From: QHXW01 sp963752965
GTDB taxonomy: Bacteria; Acidobacteriota; Terriglobia; Bryobacterales; Bryobacteraceae
DNA: 64,000 bases
Direction of reading: 5' to 3'
Assembly: GCA_963752965.1 (NCBI GenBank)
Contig: CAVWAJ010000009.1
Location: 62,001 to 126,000, forward strand
The position numbers were made by a program, and so were the translations under genes. Below are positions 35,886 to 43,650 of this stretch, in pieces; within the stretch, counting starts at the first letter, position 1, and each line of letters opens with the position of its first letter. Under the pieces are notes generated by a model. The model did no database searches. It was not told the DNA's origin and saw only the letters and a program-made list of their open reading frames with translations.

Positions 35886-37538
35886 ATGGACCAGTTCAAA
35901 AAGATGGTCGCCAACCTCACGGTGGCGCAGCGCCTGACTATCGCGCTGGCGGCGCTGGCCGTGGCCGGCGGCCTTTTTGCGTTCGTCAATTGGAGGCGGG
36001 AAAGCGACTTTCGGCCGCTGTACACGACCCTAGCCGCGGAGGACGCCGGAGCTGTAGTCCAGAAGCTCAAGGAAGCCGGCATTCAATACCGCCTTGTCGA
36101 TAATGGATCGACGATCCAGGTGCCTTCGGCGAAAGTCGCGGAGATGCGGCTGGAAATGGCGTCGGCAGGTTTGCCGAAGAGCGGCCGCATCGGCTTCGAG
36201 CTGTTCGATAAGACCAACTTCGGCGCCACTGAGTTCGTCGAACATATCAACTACCGCCGCGCGCTGGAGGGCGAGCTCGAGCGGACCGTAATGACGCTGG
36301 CGGAAGTGGAACAAGCGCGCGTCCACGTCACGTTTCCAAAGGAATCTGTCTATCTGGAGGCGCGGGAGCCGGCCAAAGCGAGCGTCGTGGTGCGGCTTCG
36401 GCCGGGCGCGCAACTGGTTCCGCAGAACGTAACGGCCGTGCAGCACCTGATGGCCAGCGCCGTCGAGGGGCTGGCGCCCGAAGCGGTTTCCGTGCTGGAT
36501 GTAACCGGCCATTTGCTCAGCCGGCCGCACAGCCTCGCGGCGGCTGACGGCGCCGACTCGAGCGATCGTATGCTCGAGCTTCGCCAAAACATGGAGCGCG
36601 ACCTGGTGGCGAAGATCAATTCCACTCTAGAGCCATTACTTGGGGCGGACAAGTTTCGCGCCGGCGCTTCGGTGGATTGCGATTTCACCAGCGGCGACCA
36701 AAGTGAAGAAATTTTCGACCCGAATCGCTCGGTGATGGTCAGCTCGCAGAAGTCCGAAGACACCAGCAACACGGGCGGAGCGGCCGGAGTTCCCGGCTCG
36801 GCTTCCAACCTTCCCCGCCCCGCTCCGCGCCCGCCAACGGCACTGGCTGGCAGTTCCCGGCGCACCGAGAGTATCGCCTACCAATCCAGCAGAACAGTGA
36901 AACACACGAAGCTGCCGGAGGGAACGGTCAAGAAAATGTCGCTTTCCGTTCTGGTGGACCAATCGGTTCACTGGGAAGGCCAGGGCAAGAACCTGCACCG
37001 GGTTCTGGAGGAGCCATCCGCGAAAACGCTGAAGTCCATCCGAGATCTGGTGGCCGCGGCGACCGGTTTCTCCGCGGATCGCGGAGACCAGCTCACTATC
37101 GAGAGCCTGCCGTTCGAATCCACGCTCAACCTCGAGCCGCCGCCAACCGGACCTTCGACGCCCGCGCCCTCTGGTGTATCTCTGAACCTGCCTCCTTGGC
37201 TGTCGAAGATTCTTCAGAATCGGATCCTTCTGGCCGGTATAGCGCTGGCGGTAGGGTTCATCCTGGTCATGCTGCGGCGTCTGGTGGCGAAGATGTTCAA
37301 AGGAAAAGGCAAGGCGACTGTTCCTGCCGCGCTGCCGTCCGGCATGGAGCCCGCTCAGGTGGCGGACGCGCGTCAAGCTCAGATCGACGAAGAAGCTGAG
37401 TTGCAGGCACAGATCGATGCGGCCGCGTTCAAGGAGACCACCAAGAAAGCAGCCGTTCTGGTCAAGCGGCTCAAGGACAACATCGACAAGGATCCAGTGA
37501 TTCCCTCTCACATTGTGCGCGGATGGGTCAACGAATGA
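35886..37538 (+). CDS. fliF: Flagellar MS-ring protein FliF
   Basis: Forms the MS ring in the inner membrane, on which the rod, export gate and C ring assemble. The first membrane helix is at about residues 18-36 and the second at about 437-457 (LAGIALAVGFILVMLRRLV). Between them lie the ring-building motifs: RPLYTTLAAEDAGAVVQKLKE, PEGVRIGFE-type LPKSGRIGFELFDKTNFG, and the export-secretin-like LEGELERTVMTLAEVEQARV. The C-terminal cytoplasmic tail binds FliG. 550 residues is typical. fliG follows 13 bp downstream. Confidence 0.95.
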   Translation: MDQFKKMVANLTVAQRLTIALAALAVAGGLFAFVNWRRESDFRPLYTTLAAEDAGAVVQKLKEAGIQYRLVDNGSTIQVPSAKVAEMRLEMASAGLPKSGRIGFELFDKTNFGATEFVEHINYRRALEGELERTVMTLAEVEQARVHVTFPKESVYLEAREPAKASVVVRLRPGAQLVPQNVTAVQHLMASAVEGLAPEAVSVLDVTGHLLSRPHSLAAADGADSSDRMLELRQNMERDLVAKINSTLEPLLGADKFRAGASVDCDFTSGDQSEEIFDPNRSVMVSSQKSEDTSNTGGAAGVPGSASNLPRPAPRPPTALAGSSRRTESIAYQSSRTVKHTKLPEGTVKKMSLSVLVDQSVHWEGQGKNLHRVLEEPSAKTLKSIRDLVAAATGFSADRGDQLTIESLPFESTLNLEPPPTGPSTPAPSGVSLNLPPWLSKILQNRILLAGIALAVGFILVMLRRLVAKMFKGKGKATVPAALPSGMEPAQVADARQAQIDEEAELQAQIDAAAFKETTKKAAVLVKRLKDNIDKDPVIPSHIVRGWVNE

Positions 37539-37551
37539 GGGCTAATCGGAC

Positions 37552-38619
37552 ATGAACGAACAACTCCGAGCGCCGATCGAAGACGACCCGGCTCCCTTTC
37601 CGGTCAAGAAGCCGGATGCCGACTCGATTCCGGGCCCCCGCAAGGCGGCCATGCTGCTGATTAGCCTGGGTGACCAAGCCTGTGCGAAGGTCCTCAGCCA
37701 CATGTCAGAGGACGAAGTGCAGAGGGTCACCAAAGAGGTGGCGCGAGTCAAGTCGGTCAGCTCCGTGGAACTGGAGAGTGTCCTCGAAGAGTTCCACAAT
37801 CTCATGCTGGCCACCGATTACGTGGTGAGCGGTGGTCTGGACTATGCGCGCAAGATGCTGGTGGCCGCGTTCGGACAGGAGGGCGCGCTCCGGTTGCTGG
37901 ACAAGCTACCCAAGGATCTGGGCAGGCCCTCCAACTTTCGAGCGTTACAGAAGGTCGATTCCAAGCAATTGGCCCGCTTCCTCCAGGCGGAACATCCACA
38001 GACAATCGCCCTGATTCTCTCCCACCTCGATTCCTCGAAATCCGCGTCCCTGCTGATGTCGCTCCCCGACGAGATGCAGTCGGATGTATCGTTGCGCATG
38101 GCGGCGATTGACCAGATTGCGCCGGAAATCATCGCCAAGATCGCCGGAGTGATCGAGGAGAAGCTAAGGGGCTTGGGCGATTTCAGCCGCGAGTCACATG
38201 GCGGCGTGCGCGCGGTGGCGGAAATGTTCAACCGTCTGGACTCCAGCATGAGTGAACAGCTCCTAGGCCATATTGAGCAGCGCGACCCGAACACCGCCGG
38301 CAGCATTCGGCATCTGATGTTCGTGTTCGAGGATTTTCTTTCGGTCGACCAGAACGGCATCAAGGAAGTTCTGTCGCGTGTGGACCGGAAGGTACTCACG
38401 ATTGCGCTCAAGGGCACAAGCGAAGCGCTCAAGAGTCACTTCATGACCTCCATGTCGCAGCGCGGCGCGGACATGTTGAAGGAGGACATGGAAGCGGCCG
38501 GCCCGGTCCGCATCAAAGACGTGGAGGCGGCGCAAAAAGACGTTATCGCGAAGGTCAAGGAACTGCAAGCCGAGGGAGTGGTGAGCCTCAAGGGAGGCAC
38601 GGATCAGTATGTCGTCTAG
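37552..38619 (+). CDS. fliG: Flagellar motor switch protein FliG
   Basis: C-ring protein that contacts the MotA stator and generates torque. The N-terminal FliF-binding domain has GPRKAAMLLISLGDQACAKV. The middle domain has HPQTIALILSHLDSSKSASL (with the EHPQ motif). The C-terminal torque domain has MFVFEDFLSVDQNGIKEVLS, with charged residues expected at the stator interface, and RGADMLKEDMEAAGPVRIKD. An N-terminal extension of about 20 residues is present. fliH overlaps the 3' end by 11 bp. Confidence 0.96.
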   Translation: MNEQLRAPIEDDPAPFPVKKPDADSIPGPRKAAMLLISLGDQACAKVLSHMSEDEVQRVTKEVARVKSVSSVELESVLEEFHNLMLATDYVVSGGLDYARKMLVAAFGQEGALRLLDKLPKDLGRPSNFRALQKVDSKQLARFLQAEHPQTIALILSHLDSSKSASLLMSLPDEMQSDVSLRMAAIDQIAPEIIAKIAGVIEEKLRGLGDFSRESHGGVRAVAEMFNRLDSSMSEQLLGHIEQRDPNTAGSIRHLMFVFEDFLSVDQNGIKEVLSRVDRKVLTIALKGTSEALKSHFMTSMSQRGADMLKEDMEAAGPVRIKDVEAAQKDVIAKVKELQAEGVVSLKGGTDQYVV

Positions 38620-39292
38620 GGTCTCGGTGGAGAACCGTTCGGACCATGTGCGGCCTTTCGCCTGGCGCACCGTGGCCCTTAATGGCGAGCCCGTGGAGCG
38701 CCGCAAAAGCGCTACGGATCCCAAAGTGCTATCCGGGGCAGGACCAGCTCAGCCGGATGAAGCGCGGACGGCCGAGTTCGAAAAGGTCCTCGCACAGCGC
38801 GTCCAGGAAGCGCGAGAAGCAGGGCGCCGCGAAGGCGAAGCCGCCGGCAAAGCACAAGCCGAGGAAGAGTTCCGCTCCACAATCGAACGCGTGGCGAAAA
38901 GCGTTTCTGAAATCGATCAATATCGTGGCCAGCTACTCCGCCAGACGGAAGGGGATGCCGTGCGGTTGTCCATCGCCATCGCGCGCCGTGTATTGAGGCG
39001 CGAATTGACGGTTGATCCCGCGGCGATCGAGGGTCTGGTGCGGGCGGCGCTCGAAAGACTGCAATCGCAGCAAGGCTGCCGCGTCCGAATGCATCCTGAT
39101 TTTGTGCCCGCCCTGCGCGCATCCATCGAGCGCCTAGGCATGACAGCAAAGGTGGAAGTGATTGACGATGCGACGCAGGAACCGGGCGCGGCGGTCTTTG
39201 AAATGTCCCGCGGCAGCCTGGATGCTTCCATCGATTCCCAGCTCAAGGAGATTGAAAGGGGTCTGGTTGACCGCTTTCAAAAGACACGGTGA
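38609..39292 (+). CDS. fliH: Flagellar export stator protein FliH
   Basis: Binds and regulates the FliI ATPase of the export apparatus. A long helical N-terminal half with GxxxG-type spacing (AGRREGEAAGKAQAEEEF) is the FliH hallmark. The C-terminal half resembles the V-type ATPase E subunit (RLSIAIARRVLRRELTVDP and later EPGAAVFEMSRGSLDASIDSQ). 227 residues. The ATG at 38609 overlaps fliG by 11 bp and its stop overlaps the fliI GTG start. Confidence 0.9.
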   Translation: MSSRVSVENRSDHVRPFAWRTVALNGEPVERRKSATDPKVLSGAGPAQPDEARTAEFEKVLAQRVQEAREAGRREGEAAGKAQAEEEFRSTIERVAKSVSEIDQYRGQLLRQTEGDAVRLSIAIARRVLRRELTVDPAAIEGLVRAALERLQSQQGCRVRMHPDFVPALRASIERLGMTAKVEVIDDATQEPGAAVFEMSRGSLDASIDSQLKEIERGLVDRFQKTR

Positions 39293-40617
39293 CGACTCAA
39301 CCGGGCATGAGCCTGGATTCTTACTTGGCACGTCTAGAGCAAGTGGACCCATTTGTATGGACGGGCGAGGTGATCGAGCTGGTCGGCCTGCTCATCGAAT
39401 CGCGCGGGCCAGCCGCGGCCATCGGAGACTTTTGCGAGATCCTGGCCTCGGGAGGCCGCGCCATCCGCACGCAAGTGATTGGCTTCCGAAACGGCAACGT
39501 GCTTTCCATGGCACTCGAAGAAATCGATGGCTTGAAACTGGGTGATGCCATCGTCGCGCGGCCCGACCAGGCTCGTGTCGGGGTCGGCCCGGCGCTGCTG
39601 GGACGCGTATTGAACGGCTTCGGCCACCCGATCGACTCTCGCGGGGAGCCGGAAGTGGCCGACTTCTACGATTTGTACAAGCTGCCGCCGAATCCCCTGG
39701 ACCGGGAGCATATCACCGAGCCCCTGGTGACCGGCATCCGTGCCATCGACGGCCTCCTGCCTTGCGGGCGCGGGCAGAGGATCGGCATTTTTGGCGGCAG
39801 CGGCGTAGGAAAAAGTACGCTGCTCGGCTGCATGTCCCGCCATAACTCGGCCGATGTCACCGTGATCGCGCTGATTGGCGAGCGCAACCGCGAGGTGCGC
39901 GCGTTTCTGGAGCATGAGCTGGGACCGGAAGGCATGCAGAAGTCCGTGGTTGTCGTGGCCACCTCCGACAGCCCGGCGCCCATTCGCCTGAGGGCCTGTT
40001 TCGTCGCGCTAGCGGTTGCCGAGTATTTTCGCGACCAGGGAGCGAATGTCCTGCTGGTGATGGATTCGGTCACGCGGTTCGCCATGGCGCAGCGCGAGAT
40101 CGGATTGTCGGCCGGAGAACCGCCCAGTCAAAAAGGCTATCCGCCTTCAGTGTTCAGCCTTCTGCCGAAAGTCTTCGAACGCGCTGGAAACTTTATGCAC
40201 GGCTCCATCACAGGGTTCTTCACCGTTCTGGTGGAAGGCGACGATTTCAACGAGCCGATCTGCGACGCCGTCCGGTCCATGCTGGACGGCCACATCGTTC
40301 TGTCCCGGGCGCTCGGCGCGGCGGGGCACTATCCGGCAATCGACGTGTTGCATTCGGTGAGCCGGCTCACGACACAGATCGCCACCGACGAGCAGCTCGC
40401 GGCCCAGCGGAAGCTGCGCGAGGCGTTGTCCGCGTACCAGCAAGCCGAAGACCTGATCCAGTTGGGCGCTTACGTTTCCGGATCAAATCCGAAGCTGGAC
40501 GCGGCGATTCGCATGCGCCCCGAGCTGCTGCGTTTTCTACAGCAAGATGCGCATGCGGAATCGCCATGGGACGACACTCTGACCGGCTTGCGCCAACTGG
40601 CGTCGCAGCTGCCATAG
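39289..40617 (+). CDS. fliI: Flagellum-specific ATPase FliI
   Basis: Hexameric ATPase that helps deliver export substrates, related to F1-beta. Walker A GGSGVGKST is near residue 168, Walker B VLLVMDSVTRFA near 247, and the arrangement EREVRxFLEHELG-type (ERNREVRAFLEHELG) matches FliI. The GTG start at 39289 overlaps the fliH stop. An internal ATG at 39307 (MSLDSYLARLEQ) is a possible alternative. 442 residues is normal. Confidence 0.96.
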   Translation: MTTQPGMSLDSYLARLEQVDPFVWTGEVIELVGLLIESRGPAAAIGDFCEILASGGRAIRTQVIGFRNGNVLSMALEEIDGLKLGDAIVARPDQARVGVGPALLGRVLNGFGHPIDSRGEPEVADFYDLYKLPPNPLDREHITEPLVTGIRAIDGLLPCGRGQRIGIFGGSGVGKSTLLGCMSRHNSADVTVIALIGERNREVRAFLEHELGPEGMQKSVVVVATSDSPAPIRLRACFVALAVAEYFRDQGANVLLVMDSVTRFAMAQREIGLSAGEPPSQKGYPPSVFSLLPKVFERAGNFMHGSITGFFTVLVEGDDFNEPICDAVRSMLDGHIVLSRALGAAGHYPAIDVLHSVSRLTTQIATDEQLAAQRKLREALSAYQQAEDLIQLGAYVSGSNPKLDAAIRMRPELLRFLQQDAHAESPWDDTLTGLRQLASQLP

Positions 40618-40633
40618 CTGGACTCAGATTGTC

Positions 40634-41086
40634 ATGACGGCTTTTTCATTTCGTCTGGAGCGAGTCTTGGAGTGGCGGCAGGCGAAGTTGGACGTTGAGC
40701 AGTCGGCCTTGAACCGCCTGGCAGCAGAGTTCGCGCGTTGGGAAACGATACTGGCCAACCTTGGGAACGCACGCGTGAAAGCCGAGGGGCTGGTGCAATC
40801 GGGTCCGGTCAATGGAGCGGATCTGGGAGCGCTTGCCAGCTATCAGCAGTATATCGAACGCCAGCGCAAGATCGCGACCGATCGCCGGCGCGACTGCGTG
40901 GCAAGGCTGGAGCAGCAACGCGTTCGCCTGCTCCAGGCACGACGGGAACACAGATTGCTGGAAAAGCTTCGCCAGGTACGCAGGGCGGAATGGGAAGCCG
41001 CCGTGGATCGCGAATTCGAGGCGCTCGCGGCCGAAACGTACCTGGCACAATGGGAGCCGCTACGCCGCCGCACGGCGAAGCCATAA
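40634..41086 (+). CDS. fliJ: Flagellar export protein FliJ
   Basis: A small coiled-coil escort protein that links FliI and FlhA. It starts MTAFSFRLERVLEWRQAKLD, the typical FliJ opening, and continues as an uninterrupted charged antiparallel coiled coil (for example QRKIATDRRRDCVARLEQQR). 150 residues is normal. It is the last gene of the flgC-fliJ run; a large hairpin follows before the convergent motB. Confidence 0.9.
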   Translation: MTAFSFRLERVLEWRQAKLDVEQSALNRLAAEFARWETILANLGNARVKAEGLVQSGPVNGADLGALASYQQYIERQRKIATDRRRDCVARLEQQRVRLLQARREHRLLEKLRQVRRAEWEAAVDREFEALAAETYLAQWEPLRRRTAKP

Positions 41087-41113
41087 CGGCGGCGGTTATG
41101 CGAATTTTCCCGT

Positions 41114-41174
41114 GAACGCCGGGGAACTCCGGGCAAGCTTACTCCTCCGGGCCCGGAGTTTTTCCCCGGCGTTC
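41114..41174. terminator. Large nested hairpin between convergent fliJ and motB
   Basis: The outer arms GAACGCCGGGGAA and TTCCCCGGCGTTC and the inner arms CTCCGGGC and GCCCGGAG nest with a three-T bulge and a 16-nt loop. On the plus strand the inner stem is followed by TTTTT, a classic intrinsic terminator for fliJ. The symmetric outer stem could also stop motB transcripts. Confidence 0.8.
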
Positions 41175-41183
41175 CCGTTCCAC

Positions 41184-42029
41184 TCAGCCCTTCTTGACGG
41201 CATCGCGCTTCGGCGGCGTGCTTGGAGTCGCGAGCGCCGGACCCACGTCGGGAACTTTCATCATCTGATTCAGAACAACGATGTCGACGCGGCGGTTGTG
41301 TGCCCGGCCTTCCTCGGTGCCGTTGGAATCCACCGGCGCGGTGTCGGCGTAGCCTGCCACGGAGAAGCGCTCGGCGGAGAGCTGAAACCTGTCCGACAGG
41401 ACGTTCAGCATGGCGATGCTGCGCGCCGCGGACAGCTCCCAATTATTGCGGAACCGCGAGGTATGGATGGGAACCGAGTCGGTGTGCCCCTCGAGACGCA
41501 CCGGGTTTGGCAGGTCCCGGAGAACCGCCGCGACCTTCTGGATGCTGGGATAGCTCGCCGGCTCCACGGCGTCCCCGGCAGAAGGGAAAAATGCCGCCTG
41601 CCGGAGGCTGATGACTAACCCGCGCGGCTCCAGGCGCATCTCGATCTTGCCGGCCTTGATTTCGTCTTGCAGCTCCCCGCTCAGATACTTCATCGAGGGC
41701 AACAGTTCGGCCACCTCGGGCGGCGGCAAGGGCCTGGGCACCGGATCTTTCGTGCCCTTCTGAGTGCCACCCGGCCCTCGCATTTGGGCGTTACCCTGCC
41801 CCTTCTCATCCACCGTTCCGCCCAGAATCGAGTGGACCATCGCGCTGACACCGCCGTGTTCCAGGGCTTCGGTAACGGCGTCGGAGACCTGTTTCGCCTT
41901 GGACTTGTCTGTCTGGGAAGTAGCGAACATTACCACGAAGAAGGCGAACAGCAGCGTGATGAAATCCGCGTAAGACACCAGCCAGCGCTCGTGATTTACA
42001 TGGGAGGCGTATTTCTTGGCTCGAGCCAT
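41184..42029 (-). CDS. motB: Flagellar motor stator protein MotB
   Basis: Peptidoglycan-anchored stator subunit. A short basic N-terminus is followed by one membrane helix, VSYADFITLLFAFFVVMFA, whose aspartate (near residue 22) is the proton-binding residue. A plug/linker region and a C-terminal OmpA domain follow, with VRLEGHTDSVPIHTSRFRNN, NWELSAARSIAML and a second NRRVDIVV motif that bind peptidoglycan. 281 residues. It follows motA by 12 bp. Confidence 0.94.
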   Translation of the reverse strand: MARAKKYASHVNHERWLVSYADFITLLFAFFVVMFATSQTDKSKAKQVSDAVTEALEHGGVSAMVHSILGGTVDEKGQGNAQMRGPGGTQKGTKDPVPRPLPPPEVAELLPSMKYLSGELQDEIKAGKIEMRLEPRGLVISLRQAAFFPSAGDAVEPASYPSIQKVAAVLRDLPNPVRLEGHTDSVPIHTSRFRNNWELSAARSIAMLNVLSDRFQLSAERFSVAGYADTAPVDSNGTEEGRAHNRRVDIVVLNQMMKVPDVGPALATPSTPPKRDAVKKG

Positions 42030-42041
42030 GGTTTGTGCGGC

Positions 42042-42902
42042 CTATCCTTCCGCCGTGGCGGCGTGGGCGGGGGCCTTGGCAGGCTTGGGCTCCTTGGCGG
42101 CCTTTTCCTTGTGCTCAGCGCGCCCGTACGCTTCCAGTTTGCTGCGAATCAGCTTGGGATTCAGACCTTCCACGATGCCGCCGACGCCCTCGAGCATCAG
42201 CTCGCGGTTCTGAATGACCCTTTGCATGCGGGCCCTGATTTTGGCGCCCGCCGGCAGGAAGAAAACGTTGGCCGATCCCACTCCATAAACTGTGGCCACA
42301 AATGCTACGGCAATACCGTGTCCCACTTCATCGATGTTGGCGAGATTCTTCATGACCTGGATCAATCCCAACACGGCCCCGATGATGCCGATGGTTGGCG
42401 CGTATCCACCCGCTGCCTCAAAGACCTTGGCCTCCGCTTCCGCGTTGTGCTCTTCGAGATTAATCTCCAGTTCCATGATCTTGCGGATAACATCCAGGTC
42501 TGTGCCATCTACCGCCAGGTTCAGGGCCTTCCGCAGAAACGGATCTTGAATGGCCTCGGCTTCCTGCTCGAGCGAAACGATGCCGCTTTTCCGCGCTTTG
42601 GTGGCGTACCGGATGATTTCCTCGATGATGTCGTGCGGGCTGTTGTCTGCTTCAAAGAACACCATGCCCAGTTTTTTCACGGCCCCAACCAGGGTCTGTA
42701 TGGGCGTCGTGACCATCACCGCACCGACGGTGCCGCAAAGGACGATAATCGCCGCGGTGACCTGAGCGACATCCTTGACTTTGCCGCCCTCGAGCACCAA
42801 GCCGCCCAGTATCCCGCCCACGGCGAGGACTAATCCGCCCATGGTCACGAAATCCAGTTTGCCGCCTGATTTTTTCTTCGCTGCCGAACCCTTGTCAGCC
42901 AT
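42042..42902 (-). CDS. motA: Flagellar motor stator protein MotA
   Basis: Proton-channel stator subunit with four membrane helices: two near residues 20-60 and two after residue 165 (GYAPTIGIIGAVLGLIQVMK and GIAVAFVATVYGVGSANVFF). A cytoplasmic loop between them carries charged residues that meet FliG. The N-terminus has a Lys-rich addition (ADKGSAAKKKSGGK) and the C-terminus an Ala/Lys/Pro-rich tail. The start overlaps the flbD stop by 8 bp. Confidence 0.95.
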   Translation of the reverse strand: MADKGSAAKKKSGGKLDFVTMGGLVLAVGGILGGLVLEGGKVKDVAQVTAAIIVLCGTVGAVMVTTPIQTLVGAVKKLGMVFFEADNSPHDIIEEIIRYATKARKSGIVSLEQEAEAIQDPFLRKALNLAVDGTDLDVIRKIMELEINLEEHNAEAEAKVFEAAGGYAPTIGIIGAVLGLIQVMKNLANIDEVGHGIAVAFVATVYGVGSANVFFLPAGAKIRARMQRVIQNRELMLEGVGGIVEGLNPKLIRSKLEAYGRAEHKEKAAKEPKPAKAPAHAATAEG

Positions 42903-43158
42903 CGGTTTCGTCTATCTCATTCGCATTTGCGATGAGGTGTTGATAGTGGTGCTCTTTCAGGGGACACTCGGTCGCTCCCGCAATGATGGATCTGCGGAAC
43001 TGTATGATGCGGTCCAGGACCTCCTCCGCCGATTCGAGGACCACGAACTTCTGACGAGTCGTTAGAGTCACCACCGTATCGGGGGTTACCTCTATGTGCT
43101 CGATCAAGTCCGAGTTCAAAACGAGCGGGACATGATTCAAGCGGGTGAGCTGGATCAT
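42895..43158 (-). CDS. flbD: FlbD-type small flagellar protein
   Basis: Short protein of the PF06289 FlbD family, of unknown exact function, often encoded next to motA. It starts MIQLTRLNHVPLVLNSDLIE and continues HIEVTPDTVVTLTTRQKFVV, the diagnostic sequence of this family. The 87 residues include a C-terminal extension beyond the usual 65-70 residues. It is not the Caulobacter NtrC-like FlbD. It heads the flbD-motA-motB operon. Confidence 0.9.
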   Translation of the reverse strand: MIQLTRLNHVPLVLNSDLIEHIEVTPDTVVTLTTRQKFVVLESAEEVLDRIIQFRRSIIAGATECPLKEHHYQHLIANANEIDETDG

Positions 43159-43179
43159 CTGTAAACGCTGCCAAGATCC

Positions 43180-43221
43180 TTATCGGAACTTTCCCCTATA
43201 GTTCCCAATAATTTACGGTAA
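43180..43221 (-). promoter_or_regulatory. Promoter region of flbD-motA-motB with shared TTACCGTAAATTAT site
   Basis: On the minus strand TTACCGTAAATTAT (43221-43208) is identical over 14 bases to a site upstream of the sigma-54 activator at 49277-49290, in the same orientation relative to its gene. Closer to flbD a TCCGATAA (43187-43180) resembles a sigma-28 -10 without a clear -35. GGAAAGTT occurs twice around these elements. Confidence 0.4.
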
Positions 43222-43248
43222 CTTTCCTCGGGAAAATACCTGATTTTC

Positions 43249-43275
43249 GACAAAATCGTCCCGCCGGGCCGATAA
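43249..43275 (+). promoter_or_regulatory. Candidate sigma-28 promoter of the 43288 ORF
   Basis: A perfect GCCGATAA at 43268-43275 matches the FliA -10 consensus. ACAAAATC about 10 bp upstream is a partial -35. A similar arrangement (GAAAATC, 11 bp, GCCGATAA) occurs on the minus strand upstream of fliK at 62361-62386. The start codon at 43288 lies 12 bp after the -10. Confidence 0.5.
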
Positions 43276-43287
43276 GCAAACTAAGGT

Positions 43288-43650
43288 ATGCAGAATCTTG
43301 CGATGAATTCCGCGGCTCGGGCTGAGCGTATTCTGGCTGTTTGGGAGCAGGGAGATCTCCCCGGTTTGCAGGCCGAGCTGCTTCTTGCGCAGCAGGCTTG
43401 TGCCGCCGCCGCCGCCGGCGCCCGCACTGAAGAACAGGAACGTTTAGACTTGCTGGAGGGCATAGCCGGACAAATGCAGCAAGATCTCGTCCGGATGCCG
43501 CTGGGGAACGTCGCAGGCAGCCGCCCGGCAACATGCTTCCGCCTTCTCGAACACCTGGCCGCGAGACACCCGCAGCGGGCTAGTCAATCTGAAAAGCTTT
43601 CCTTTTTCCCGTACTCACGATCTGTCCGGAAAATTTCCGCTTGCCGTTGA
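43288..43650 (+). CDS. Hypothetical small protein behind a sigma-28-like promoter
   Basis: A 120-residue frame I do not recognise. The first 70 residues are convincing as protein: AARAERILAVWEQGDLPGLQ, an Ala-rich helix (LLLAQQACAAAAAGARTEEQ) and ERLDLLEGIAGQMQQDLVRM. The last 24 residues overlap the convergent fliM end and may be spurious. It stands alone between divergent flbD and convergent fliM. A perfect sigma-28 -10 lies 12 bp upstream, which suggests a late flagellar gene, but the ribosome-binding site is weak. Moderate confidence that it is real. Confidence 0.45.
   Translation: MQNLAMNSAARAERILAVWEQGDLPGLQAELLLAQQACAAAAAGARTEEQERLDLLEGIAGQMQQDLVRMPLGNVAGSRPATCFRLLEHLAARHPQRASQSEKLSFFPYSRSVRKISACR

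Noticed and set aside
43196..43534. Minus-strand ORF of 112 codons opposite the 43288 ORF
   Set aside because: The translation is Arg/Pro/Cys-rich low-complexity sequence with no family resemblance and no ribosome-binding site, typical of a shadow frame in GC-rich DNA.
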